Positions 44,328-52,215 of a DNA stretch of 64,000 bases are shown piece by piece. Every line of letters starts with the position of its first letter. Position 1 is the stretch's first letter. A program made the position numbers and the translations under genes. Under the pieces are notes generated by a model that was given only the letters and a program-made list of their open reading frames with translations, searched no databases and was not told the DNA's origin. The stretch covers positions 124,001 to 188,000 of the forward strand of contig CAWAWN010000003.1 in the NCBI GenBank assembly GCA_963785815.1, given 5' to 3'. Origin of the DNA: UBA4742 sp963785815 (GTDB lineage: Bacteria > Actinomycetota > Acidimicrobiia > Acidimicrobiales > Acidimicrobilacustridaceae).

Positions 44328-45315
44328 CACGAGGAGCCCCTTCGGGGTCGAAGTCGTCGAGGAGCTCGACACCACGGGCCTTGTCGATCGAGAGATCGAG
44401 GGCCGCGAACAGCGCCTGGCACAGCGGGTAGCTCTCGACGGTGCGGACCGAGGGTTCGGCGAGCAGCAGCGGCGTCGGTGCGACCGCCAGGGTGGCGACC
44501 TCGGCCCCTGGGATTGGTGGCGACGCGGCCGCCGCCAGGCGCTCGAGCGTGGCCGGGTCAGAGACGTAGAGGTCTGGCGGGTAGTCGGTGGTTGTCACCA
44601 CCGCCGCCCCCCAGGCGAGCGCGGCCAGGGGACCGCCGAGCACGGCGACCTCGGTGGGCGGGCAGACGGCGACCGGCACGCGTCCGGGTTGCCAATGCTC
44701 CGAGACCTCCCAGAACAGCTCGGGTACCAGCGGGGTCCCGTCGTCGCGTAGCAGCGACTTCGAGCGCAGAGCGCGGGCGGCGCGGCTCATGTCGCCGGGA
44801 TCGAGGCCGGAGCGGCGGGCCACGTCGCGCAGCACCACCGGGCTGGTCGGATCCAACAGGAGGGCGCAGGCCAGCGTCAGTCCCGCCCGGGTTCCCAGCG
44901 GCGCCCCACCGCGGGTGGGGGCCCTCCGGGTCCGACTCGGCAGGGACGCTTCGACGACCAGGCGCGGAGTGCGCAGCACCAGTTCGCCACGGCGGTCGTA
45001 GAACCCCCAGCCGGCACGGCGCAGACGACGCCTCGCCTCGGCCGATATCTGGTCGGCGACCACCACGCCGATGTCGAAGGGGCCCGAACCCGTGAAGCGG
45101 CCCAGGGCGGCGGCGCGTTCAGGGGTGATGACCGCGGCGCCCTTGACCGTGACCGTCGCCAGTGGCTCGCCGGTCGGGCCGGTTACCCCGAGGTCGTAGG
45201 TGCGGTCGGACGGCAACGTCGGCTGTTGGACGGTCAGGCCGTACTGGCGCAGCGCGTCGCCCAGATCATCGACGGCGGCTCGGCCGAGGGCCTCGGGGGT
45301 GCTGCGCTGTGCCAC
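44320..45315 (-). CDS. AbiEi-like antitoxin/regulator (pair 2)
   Basis: 331 residues, intact. The order resembles pair 1: an N-terminal restriction-like alpha/beta segment (TYDLGVTGPTGEPLATVTVKGAAV), RRLRRAGWGFYDRRGELVLRTP in place of the RGIGFLDATGN block, a winged helix (VVLRDVARRSGLDPGDMSRAARALRSKSLLRDD) and a C-terminal effector domain. It probably represses its own operon; the ~80 bp upstream are AT-richer than the surroundings and contain repeated CCAAC/GTCAAC words. Confidence 0.72.
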   Translation of the reverse strand: MAQRSTPEALGRAAVDDLGDALRQYGLTVQQPTLPSDRTYDLGVTGPTGEPLATVTVKGAAVITPERAAALGRFTGSGPFDIGVVVADQISAEARRRLRRAGWGFYDRRGELVLRTPRLVVEASLPSRTRRAPTRGGAPLGTRAGLTLACALLLDPTSPVVLRDVARRSGLDPGDMSRAARALRSKSLLRDDGTPLVPELFWEVSEHWQPGRVPVAVCPPTEVAVLGGPLAALAWGAAVVTTTDYPPDLYVSDPATLERLAAAASPPIPGAEVATLAVAPTPLLLAEPSVRTVESYPLCQALFAALDLSIDKARGVELLDDFDPEGAPRVW

Positions 45316-45473
45316 GCCTCGATCATACCGAATGATGGGTGATGGTCAACTAACCAACGACCAACAAATCGGCGTGACTGATGGCTGATGGACAACTGCC
45401 CAGCACCCGAACTGGGCGCGAGACGACCTGGCGTGGACTGTAGGTGCGCATCAGGCCTTCTGCTGGGGTGGTC

Positions 45474-45553
45474 ACGGTTGCCATCCTGGCCCGAAGGGAC
45501 GAGGCGCCGGTCTACGAAACCGGGAAGGCGCAGGTTCGACCGCTGCCGACCGC
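45474..45553 (+). other. Degenerate tRNA-Arg (ACG)-like sequence
   Basis: Anticodon arm CCGGT CTACGAA ACCGG is perfect (T33, anticodon ACG); D-arm GCC/GGC and T-loop TTCGACC with one stem mismatch follow the tRNA plan. CGGTTG/CGACCG could be the acceptor, but about six extra bases intervene. Likely a tRNA remnant of the array. Confidence 0.35.
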
Positions 45554-45581
45554 GACCTACAACTGCGGCCATTCCGGGGTA

Positions 45582-46070
45582 GTGGCCAGCGCTGAGTTCG
45601 CCCAGTTCCGCAAGAAGGCCGAGACCTTCCTCAACGATCACCTGGGTGAGGCCGCAGTGGCCAAGGTCCGGTCCGGCCAGCCGCTCACCGCCGATGACCT
45701 CGACGAGCTGCAGCGGATCCTCGTGGCTGCCGGGATCGGAGACCAGGGCACGTTCGCCGAGGCCAGCGAGTTGGCCGGCAGCTTCGGGCTGTTCATCCGA
45801 TCCTTGGTCGGCCTCGACCGGGCCGCGGCCAAGGCGGCGTTCGCCGAGTTCCTTGACGACAAGCGCTACAGCAAGAACCAGATCCAGTTCGTCAACCTGA
45901 TCATCGACGAGCTCACCGACCGGGGTGTCGTCGAGGCCAGTCGCGTCTACGAATCGCCCTACGACGGCCTCGCCCCCGAGGGCCCCGAAGCCATCTTCGT
46001 GGAGGCGGACCTGGGGCGGCTGTTCGGGACGCTCGACGCGATCGTGACGTCAGCCCGAGCCAGCTCTTGA
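45582..46070 (+). pseudogene. Remnant of type I restriction subunit HsdR (C-terminal EcoEI_R_C-like region)
   Basis: About 162 residues. EFAQFRKKAETFLNDH, QPLTADDLDELQRILVAAG, GLFIRSLVGLDRAAAKAAFAEFL, QIQFVNLIIDELTDRGVVE and RVYESPYDGLAPEGPEAIF follow the C-terminal domain of HsdR that contacts the methylase. No helicase, nuclease, HsdM or HsdS is present, and a tRNA-like remnant lies directly upstream. Most likely a leftover of a lost restriction locus, though the frame itself is intact. Confidence 0.65.
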
Positions 46071-46390
46071 GGCGGCAAGGAATCGCCGGAACCATCCTCG
46101 GCCAGACCTGTTGGGGCCCGATGAGTGGACCGAACAACCCGGGGGTCTTCCGTGTGGGGAGCGGCTGGTCCCCTGATCTGGCAGATGATCCAGCGTCGAG
46201 CCGCTGTTGGAGTACCTGCAACGGGCGACCAGGTGCAGTTCTTGCGACGGTCGGCGCCGACCAGACCCTCACCGCTCACCGAAGCAGGGACGGTTCTACC
46301 CGTCGAGACATCTCCCTCCGCTGAGGGGCCGGCTACGTCCCTGGCCTCACCCACTGGCAATGCGTATCTCATTGTAATACACTTAGCTGG
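46071..46390. other. Intergenic region with promoter-like end
   Basis: No convincing gene. The last ~40 bp turn AT-rich: GTATCTCATTGTAATAC includes GTAT/ATAC arms and a TAATAC -10-like hexamer ~20 bases before the next start, a likely promoter/operator of the following toxin-antitoxin pair. Confidence 0.4.
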
Positions 46391-46696
46391 GTGCCCGAAC
46401 TGTTCGATCTCGATCTTCTCGACGATGAAGATCCCTTCGAGGTCGACGACCAGCTTGCGCATCTGTTCAAGCACCCGGCGCTCGGCCTCGAGGACGTGTA
46501 CGAGGTGTGGCAGTCCGACCCGCTCTACTACCCGGCGATACCGCCAGCGCACTGGCTGATGGTGGCGGAGGTCGCCGGCGTGGTGCTCGTCGTGCCGCTC
46601 GCCCCTCCTGATTCCGAGGACGCCACGAAGTGCCGCCCGATCGGCTGCTACGTCGCCGCCAACCACCTCGTCACCCGCTACCGGGAGGACCGATGA
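46391..46696 (+). CDS. Putative toxin of a BrnT-like/RHH pair
   Basis: 101 residues from GTG 46391. Pattern GLEDVYEVWQSDPLYYPA, AHWLMVAEVAGVVLVVPLAP and CRPIGCYVAANHLVTRYRE resembles the RelE-fold BrnT layout (helix, then two central strands, then a C-terminal strand with R/Y). A very acidic N terminus (LFDLDLLDDEDPFEVDD) is unusual. Its stop overlaps the next start (ATGA). Toxin-first order and an RHH partner fit brnTA. Identity is inferred from pattern and context. Confidence 0.55.
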   Translation: MPELFDLDLLDDEDPFEVDDQLAHLFKHPALGLEDVYEVWQSDPLYYPAIPPAHWLMVAEVAGVVLVVPLAPPDSEDATKCRPIGCYVAANHLVTRYREDR

Positions 46697-46932
46697 CCAA
46701 CAAGAAGATGAGCCGAGAAGAGGAGCACGCGTTCTACGCCAAGCCCGAGAACCAGGAGCCGCAGGGTCCGGCTCGGCGACGGAAGCGGTCGAACCTCACG
46801 GAGATGGTCCCGGTGCGGTTCCCGCCCGAGACGCTCGCCAAGGTTCGACGCCTGGCCGACGCCGACGATCGCTCGGTGTCGAGCTGGATCCGCCGGGCGG
46901 TCGAGCACGAGCTCGGCCAGCAGACCGGCTGA
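46693..46932 (+). CDS. Ribbon-helix-helix antitoxin-like protein
   Basis: 79 residues from ATG 46693. Basic N terminus with an acidic patch (SREEEHAFYAKPE), then NLTEMVPVRFPPETLAKVRRLADADDRSVSSWIRRAVEHEL, a CopG/Arc-type RHH domain (strand MVPVRF and two helices). Overlaps the upstream gene by four bases. Likely binds the promoter region and the upstream protein. Confidence 0.75.
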   Translation: MTNKKMSREEEHAFYAKPENQEPQGPARRRKRSNLTEMVPVRFPPETLAKVRRLADADDRSVSSWIRRAVEHELGQQTG

Positions 46933-46956
46933 CTGGACGCCCGCGACCGGAGCAGG

Positions 46957-46993
46957 CCCGTGTTCAAGGTTGTTGCACAACCTTGAACACGGG
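46957..46993. terminator. Perfect 17-bp hairpin behind the toxin-antitoxin pair
   Basis: CCCGTGTTCAAGGTTGT and ACAACCTTGAACACGGG flank the loop TGC with no mismatch. The half-site TGTTCAAGG recurs at 47001. No T-run, so it may instead be a protein-binding site. Confidence 0.6.
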
Positions 46994-47194
46994 CGGCCGC
47001 TGTTCAAGGATCGGGGAAATGGAGAAGGCCGTTCCCGTTAGCCGAGAACGTCGCTCAGAGGCCGACCTTTCTAACGGATGGGTCGGAGAACGGCGTTACC
47101 AACAAGCACAGAGCAGCATGGACCGGCAGATAAACCTGCAGGTCACAGCACTGACCAACACTCTCCGTCACCAGGTGACAGCACCGAGTAGCGC

Positions 47195-47302
47195 CTCATA
47201 ACCCGAAGGTCGCAGGTTCAAATCCTGCTCCCGCCACCATCGAACCAGCAGGTCAGGCCCGGTCCTTGCGGATCGGGCCTCTTGCTTGTCGGGGACACTT
47301 CT
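47195..47302 (+). repeat. Putative attR: partial tRNA-fMet 3' end plus terminator
   Basis: Matches 33767-33874 over 108 bp with about eight changes. Contains the tRNA 3' half (47195-47239 including CCA) and the terminator (47255-47280). The T-stem pair T-A of the left copy is C-G here, a compensatory change, so this copy descends from a functional tRNA rather than being a decayed duplicate. Confidence 0.85.
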
Positions 47303-47369
47303 GACCGATTCCGTGTAGTAGCAGCTTGTAGCCCGCGTCCCGCCGATCGAGACGTCGTACGCTCCGTTC

Positions 47370-47708
47370 GTGCCCACCGTCCTGCCCGAGCTCGACGTCG
47401 AGAAGGTCAAGCGCTTCTGTCGGGCCAAGGTGCAGGACCCTGTGGCGGACGAGGTGCGCCTCGAGGTCACCACCCGCGGCAGCAACGTCTCCATCCACGA
47501 GCGTCGACCGCTGTGGCGGGGCGCACCAGGAACGTGGACCTCGATGGCCATCGCCCAGGTCCGCTACGAGGGTGACGGCACCTGGACGCTCTACTACGGA
47601 GATCGCAACGGCAAGTGGGCGATGTACCTCGACCTCGACCCGAAGCAGCCGATCGACGCGATCATCGACGAGCTCGAGGAGGACCCCACCTGCGTGTTCC
47701 GGGGCTGA
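47370..47708 (+). CDS. DUF3024 family protein
   Basis: 112 residues. LPELDVEKVKRFCRAKV, RGSNVSIHERRPLW, WTSMAIAQVRYEGDGTWTLYYGDRNGKWAMYLDL and the final DELEEDPTCVFRG follow the DUF3024 pattern (small Trp/Tyr-rich alpha/beta protein, ~110 residues). Function unknown; the family is often found near mobile elements. First gene to the right of attR, so it may belong to the original tRNA-downstream region. A perfect palindrome follows its stop. Confidence 0.8.
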   Translation: MPTVLPELDVEKVKRFCRAKVQDPVADEVRLEVTTRGSNVSIHERRPLWRGAPGTWTSMAIAQVRYEGDGTWTLYYGDRNGKWAMYLDLDPKQPIDAIIDELEEDPTCVFRG

Positions 47709-47710
47709 GC

Positions 47711-47746
47711 GGGTTGCGTGTTGCATTGCAATGCAACACGCAACCC
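47711..47746. terminator. 36-bp perfect palindrome
   Basis: GGGTTGCGTGTTGCATTG and its exact reverse complement meet without a spacer. A related palindrome is at 43381-43411 and a half-site at 36200-36214, each just after a gene end. Probable bidirectional terminator between convergent DUF3024 and Fic genes. Confidence 0.65.
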
Positions 47747-47803
47747 CAGGCCGCCTGAGCGCGCAGCCTGGCGGGCTTCCGGCGGAGGTCCTCTGGTCGG
47801 GTG

Positions 47804-48457
47804 TCAGGAGCGCGCGAAGGCAACCAGCGGCCCGAAGTCATCGCCGTCGGCGGCGCGGAGTGCTTCTAGATAGCGGTGACGGCCTTCGCTGTTCTCATCG
47901 AGGGTGCCACCCTGCCCCCACGTGAGCATCGGCTGATCAATCGAGGTCAGGTACAGGTCCGCCATGAGCCGAGTGCAGCGTCCGTTGCCGTTGGGGAACG
48001 GGTGCACCGCGACAAGTCGTCGATGGATCTGCGCGGCCCGCTCGTCGATGCTGTGCACGCCGTTGTCGTGCCAGAACAGGGCGTCGTCGAGCGCCTGCTT
48101 CGTCTGCTCTGTGATCTCCGACGGATCTACTCCGATGTTCGTGCCCCGGCGGCGCTGGGTGCCAGCCCACTTCCAGACGTCCTCGAACATCTTGTTGTGC
48201 AGTCCGAACAGGAAGGAGAAGCCCAGGACGCGGTGCGGGCCACCGCGGCGTGCTTGGTCCAACGCCCAGGGCATCGCCTTGGTGATGTTGTCGAACTCGA
48301 CGATGTTCAGATCTCCGCGAGTGGCCACGAACTCGGGGATGAGATCTGCGAGGTCCTCTTCGTCGAGCGGGGTCGCGCCCTCTGGCTCTGGGCCGATCGT
48401 GCGGAGGCTGAACGAGTCCGTTCGTGGGCTACCCGGATCATTCACCGCGCGTTCCAC
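47804..48457 (-). CDS. Fic-domain protein (mobile mystery protein B)
   Basis: 217 residues. Fic motif HPFPNGNGRCTR at about residue 147; the usual Asp/Glu before GNGR is Asn, which may weaken metal binding and AMP transfer. N-terminal GATPLDEEDLADLIPEF and LDQARRGGPHRVLGFSFLFGLHNKMFEDVWKWAGTQR match the mobile mystery protein B family, which pairs with protein A as here. Overlaps the upstream gene by 16 nt. Acts as a putative toxin by modifying target proteins. Confidence 0.85.
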   Translation of the reverse strand: MERAVNDPGSPRTDSFSLRTIGPEPEGATPLDEEDLADLIPEFVATRGDLNIVEFDNITKAMPWALDQARRGGPHRVLGFSFLFGLHNKMFEDVWKWAGTQRRRGTNIGVDPSEITEQTKQALDDALFWHDNGVHSIDERAAQIHRRLVAVHPFPNGNGRCTRLMADLYLTSIDQPMLTWGQGGTLDENSEGRHRYLEALRAADGDDFGPLVAFARS

Positions 48458-48906
48458 TGTCGGTTGTGGTCGATGACAGCAGTTGCCTCAGCGGCGAGCT
48501 GTTCGGAACGACGGTCGGGCTCAACAGCTTGGTCTTCGAGGCCCATGGTGGTCGCGACGTACCCCAGTGTGCTCGCCGCGACTCGCTCAGCCTGTCGCTG
48601 GACGGTCTCCTCGAGGCTGCTGTTGGGCAGCAGCACGTACACCAGCTGGCAGTCCATGGCACGGGCGACATCGGCCAGTCGGCCGATGCTGATGGTCTGG
48701 TTGACCTCGGACCCCTCGAGCCCGGCTACGTTCGCCTTCGTGACGGCAAGGCGAGCTGCAAGCGCCTCCTGGCTCATGCCGAGGCCCGTGCGGATGGATC
48801 GGATCCAGCCACCCCTCGGCCACGCGCGAACGGGCGCGAGGTTCGCCGCCTTGAACTTCCGGTCCAGTTCCCGGCGGGCCTGCCCCGCTCTCTCGCTCTT
48901 TCGCAT
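48442..48906 (-). CDS. Xre-type regulator (mobile mystery protein A)
   Basis: 154 residues. PVRAWPRGGWIRSIRTGLGMSQEALAARLAVTKANVAGLEGSEVNQTISIGRLADVARAMDCQLVYVLLP matches the mobile mystery protein A layout: an N-terminal basic helix, an Xre helix-turn-helix and a YALVP-like strand. Encoded just before the Fic gene and likely its antitoxin/repressor. An inverted repeat at 48912-48940 sits directly upstream. Confidence 0.85.
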   Translation of the reverse strand: MRKSERAGQARRELDRKFKAANLAPVRAWPRGGWIRSIRTGLGMSQEALAARLAVTKANVAGLEGSEVNQTISIGRLADVARAMDCQLVYVLLPNSSLEETVQRQAERVAASTLGYVATTMGLEDQAVEPDRRSEQLAAEATAVIDHNRQWNAR

Positions 48907-48911
48907 ACCTA

Positions 48912-48940
48912 CAGATTAACAAATCCTCCAAATCTGTATA
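48912..48940. promoter_or_regulatory. Operator-like inverted repeat upstream of the mobile mystery pair
   Basis: TACAGATT (48912-48919) and AATCTGTA (48933-48940) are exact complements, 13 bp apart, immediately before the ATG at 48906. A strongly AT-rich patch in a GC-rich genome; the minus strand has TAATCT as a possible -10. Probable binding site for protein A. Confidence 0.65.
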
Positions 48941-49128
48941 CCTACAAATCGACTTTTCTCTCTAGTTTGATACTCTCTAGGTACTCGGAAAGCTGGACCG
49001 AGACGGACGAAGGGTGACGGGACGGCAGCGGGTCGCAGCTGTAGATGGCTGTGCTGAGCACCCGGGCCGCCTCGGCTTGCATGCCGGGGAGGACGTGTTG
49101 GTAGACGGTCGTCGTGTCGTCCGGCGCT

Positions 49129-49884
49129 TCAGGTCGGCGGACGAAGGCGCAGACCGGCCATGCCGCCGTCGACGGCGAGGATCGTCCCCGTGGTCGACCC
49201 CGACAGCGGACCCGCCAGGTAGCAGATCGCGTGGGCGACCTCATCGGCCGAGACGAGTCGGCCCATCGGCTGGCGGGCGGCGAGCGCGGCTCGCTCCGCC
49301 TCGGGGTCGACGGCCGCGTCGAGGAGCCGGCCCACCCAGGGGGTGTCGGCGGTGCCGGGGGCCACGGCGTTGACGCGGATCCCGTCCCGAACGTGATCCG
49401 CCGCCATCGCCAGCGTGAGCGCGTGGACGGCACCCTTGGACGCGCTGTAGAGGGCTCGTTCGGGGAGACCGGCCCACCCGGCGATCGATCCGACGTTGAC
49501 CACCGCACCTTCGCCGGTGGCAAGGAGGTGGGGGAGTGCGGCCCGGGTCACTCGGACCATCCCGACGACGTTGACGTCCCACACCCGAGCCCACTCCGTG
49601 CTGGGATTCGCCGCGACGGTGCCTTGCGCACCGATGCCGGCGTTGTTCACGACGATGTCGAGCCGACCGAAGTGCTCGACGCAGGCGGCGACGGCGCGAT
49701 CGACCGAGGCATCGCTAGCCACGTCGCACTCGACTCCGAACACCGACTCGTCGCGGCTGGGCTGTAGGTCGAGCACCGCGACCTGGGCGCCTCGGGCTCG
49801 CATCTCGGCGACCGTCGCCGCGCCGATGCCGGAGGCGCCGCCCGTGATGATCGCAACCCGTCCATCGAACTCAGGCGCCGTCAT
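49129..49884 (-). CDS. SDR: probable 2-keto-3-deoxy-L-fuconate dehydrogenase
   Basis: 251 residues. Rossmann TGGASGIGAA, NNAGIGAQG, catalytic Ser in NVGSIAGW and YSASK, C-terminal VDGGMAGLRL. Classical NAD-dependent SDR. As the gene next to L-fuconate dehydratase on the same strand, the expected reaction is oxidation of 2-keto-3-deoxy-L-fuconate to the 2,4-diketo acid. The role is inferred from context. The start is 25 bases from the dehydratase stop. Confidence 0.75.
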   Translation of the reverse strand: MTAPEFDGRVAIITGGASGIGAATVAEMRARGAQVAVLDLQPSRDESVFGVECDVASDASVDRAVAACVEHFGRLDIVVNNAGIGAQGTVAANPSTEWARVWDVNVVGMVRVTRAALPHLLATGEGAVVNVGSIAGWAGLPERALYSASKGAVHALTLAMAADHVRDGIRVNAVAPGTADTPWVGRLLDAAVDPEAERAALAARQPMGRLVSADEVAHAICYLAGPLSGSTTGTILAVDGGMAGLRLRPPT

Positions 49885-49909
49885 GGAGCCACCGCCGGTC
49901 CGATCCCGG

Positions 49910-51199
49910 TCACCGCGCCTCCAGGAAAGCGTGTTCGTCGATGGACGATCGATGCATCTCGGTGCTGAAGCCGGGCTGCGTGGGGGCGCAGTAGCGACCG
50001 TTCAGCACCGCGGCCGGCGCCACGAAGTTCTCGTGGAGGTTGTCGACCCACTCGATCATCCGCCCGTCCATCGATGCCGACACCGCCGCGTAGTCGAAGA
50101 ACGCGAGGTGCTGCACCATCTCGCAGAGCCCGATCCCACCGGCGTGCGGGCACACCCGCTTCTGGAACTTGTCCGCCAGGACCAGCGTGGCCACGAGCTC
50201 TCCGACGCCGCCCACCCGTGTGGCATCGATCTGAACCACGTCGACTCCCCCGAGCTGGAGGAACTGCTTGAACATGATCGGGTTGTGGCAGTGCTCGCCC
50301 GTGGCGACCGGGATCGGGGCCACGCCACGGGCGATCGCCGCATGGCCGACGACATCGTCGGGGCTCGTCGGCTCCTCGATCCAGGCGATGTCGAACTCAC
50401 GCAGCGCGTTGGTCCACGCGACAGCTTCATCGACGCCCCAACGTTGGTTGGCGTCGAGCGCGATACCGATGTCGGGTCCGACGGTGTGGCGCGCGAGCCG
50501 TACCCGTCGGATGTCGTCGTCGAGGTCGCTGCCGACTTTGAGCTTGATCTGGCCGAACCCATCAGCCAACGCCTTCCGGGCCAGCTGGACGAGCAGGTCA
50601 TCGGAGTAGCCGAGCCACCCGGGCCCGGTGGTGTAGGCGGGGTAGCCGATGCGCTCGAGCTCCGCGATTCGATCCACCTTCCCTTCCTGTCGTTCGGTCA
50701 GGATGGCGAGCGCCTCCGCGTGGGTGATGGCGTCGGACAGGTAGCGGAAGTCGACGCTGGTCAGCAGCTCCTCGGGTGGCATCGTCGCCAGCAGCTTCCA
50801 GAGCGGCAGCCCGGCGCGGCGGGCGAGGAGGTCCCATCCGGCGTTGACCGCCGCGCCGATGGCCATGTGCATGACCCCCTTCTCGGGGCCGAGCCATCGG
50901 AACTGGCTGTCGGCGAGGAGACGACGGGCCAGTGAACCAGGGTCCGACTCCAGTTCCCCGACGTCGAAGCCCACCAGGAGCGGGCGGAGGGCCTCGATGG
51001 CTGCGCATTGCACATCGTTGCCCCGTCCGATCGTGAAGACGAGACCGTGTCCGGCTTCCCCTTCGGATGTTCTGATCTCGAGGTACGCGGCCGAGTAGTC
51101 CGGGTCGGGGTTCATGGCGTCGGAGCCGAGGAGCGTCAACGAGGTCGGAAATCGAACGTCGGAGACGTGGAGGTCGACGAGGTGACCGGGGCGAGACAT
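49910..51199 (-). CDS. L-fuconate dehydratase (enolase superfamily)
   Basis: 429 residues. SDAMNPDPDYSAAYLEI and GHGLVFTIGRGNDVQCAAIEAL are typical of fuconate dehydratases; the enolase barrel shows KLKVGSDLDDDIRR with the catalytic Lys motif KxK, metal ligands in ALDANQRW and WIEEPTSPDD, then PVATGEHCHN, and a His/Asp region in CPHAGGIGLCEMVQHLAFFDY. Dehydrates L-fuconate to 2-keto-3-deoxy-L-fuconate. Divergent from the aldo/keto reductase gene; the ~50-bp gap must hold both promoters. Confidence 0.88.
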   Translation of the reverse strand: MSRPGHLVDLHVSDVRFPTSLTLLGSDAMNPDPDYSAAYLEIRTSEGEAGHGLVFTIGRGNDVQCAAIEALRPLLVGFDVGELESDPGSLARRLLADSQFRWLGPEKGVMHMAIGAAVNAGWDLLARRAGLPLWKLLATMPPEELLTSVDFRYLSDAITHAEALAILTERQEGKVDRIAELERIGYPAYTTGPGWLGYSDDLLVQLARKALADGFGQIKLKVGSDLDDDIRRVRLARHTVGPDIGIALDANQRWGVDEAVAWTNALREFDIAWIEEPTSPDDVVGHAAIARGVAPIPVATGEHCHNPIMFKQFLQLGGVDVVQIDATRVGGVGELVATLVLADKFQKRVCPHAGGIGLCEMVQHLAFFDYAAVSASMDGRMIEWVDNLHENFVAPAAVLNGRYCAPTQPGFSTEMHRSSIDEHAFLEAR

Positions 51200-51252
51200 C
51201 GGACCCCTTCATAGCCGACCTGGCCCTAGGGTCGGGCTGTGCAGGAGCCCCG

Positions 51253-52215
51253 ATGACCCGACACGGCCCGACATCGCTCGACCTCGGCTCGATCTCCCTG
51301 GGAACCGCCCCGCTCGGAGGGCTGTACTCGTCGGCTTCCGGTGTCGACGTGAACGGCTTGGTCGATGCCGCCATCGAGGCGGGCATCCGGTACTTCGACA
51401 CCGCCCCGCTGTACGGCCACGGGACCGCGGAGCGCCGGTTGGGTGCGGCGCTGTCGCGTCACGATCGCGACTCGGTGATCATCTCCACGAAGGTCGGTCG
51501 CCTCGTGGTCGCCCCTGCATCCGGCCACGCTGACACCGGCATCTTCGCGGACGCGCCGAACGCAGATGTGGCCTTCGCGTTCGACGGCGACTCGATCCTT
51601 CGGTCGATCGAGGCGAGCTTGGATCGACTGGGCACCGATCGCATCGACATCCTGTACATCCACGACCCCGACGACTTTGCCGACCAGGCGATCCGCGAGT
51701 CGTACCCGGTGCTGCATCGCCTGCGAGAAGAAGGGGTCGTGAGCGCAATCGGCGTCGGGATGAACCAGACCGCCGTTCCCACCCGATTCGTTCGTGAAAC
51801 CGATATCGACGTGGTGCTCATCGCCGGGCGCAACACCCTGCTCGATCAATCGGCAGCCGACGACCTCCTGCCCGCGGCCCTCGACCGAGGGGTGTCCATC
51901 GTGGTCGGAGGCGCGTTCAACTCGGGGATCTTGGCCGATCCCGACAACTGCGTGATGTACGACTACCGGCCGGCCAGCGACGAGATCCTCCGCCGGGTTG
52001 GCCGGGTTCGCTCGGTGTGCGAGCGCCACGGCGTGTCGTTGCCGTGCGCGGCGATTGCCTTCGCCCAGCGCAACCCCGCGGTCTCGACGGTGCTGCTGGG
52101 TGCGCGAAGCATCCAAGAGCTGAGCGAGAACCTCGTCTACGCGAACACCACGGTGCCCGAGGAGCTGTGGACCGAGCTGGCCGAAGAAGGGCTGGTGCGC
52201 CCCGATGAGAGTTGA
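51253..52215 (+). CDS. Aldo/keto reductase, probable L-fucose dehydrogenase
   Basis: 320 residues. SLGTAPLGGLYSSAS, IRYFDTAPLYGHGTAERRLG (catalytic Asp and Tyr), TKVGRLVV (Lys) and ILYIHDPDD (His) define the AKR fold; STVLLGARSIQEL contacts NAD(P). The subgroup includes L-fucose and pyridoxal dehydrogenases. Position in the cluster suggests oxidation of L-fucose to the lactone. Its end overlaps the lactonase gene by 11 nt. Confidence 0.82.
   Translation: MTRHGPTSLDLGSISLGTAPLGGLYSSASGVDVNGLVDAAIEAGIRYFDTAPLYGHGTAERRLGAALSRHDRDSVIISTKVGRLVVAPASGHADTGIFADAPNADVAFAFDGDSILRSIEASLDRLGTDRIDILYIHDPDDFADQAIRESYPVLHRLREEGVVSAIGVGMNQTAVPTRFVRETDIDVVLIAGRNTLLDQSAADDLLPAALDRGVSIVVGGAFNSGILADPDNCVMYDYRPASDEILRRVGRVRSVCERHGVSLPCAAIAFAQRNPAVSTVLLGARSIQELSENLVYANTTVPEELWTELAEEGLVRPDES

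Noticed and set aside
46983..47201. 72-codon plus-strand frame between the 17-bp hairpin and attR
   Set aside because: No domain, no clear ribosome site, and it runs into the tRNA repeat; more likely non-coding.
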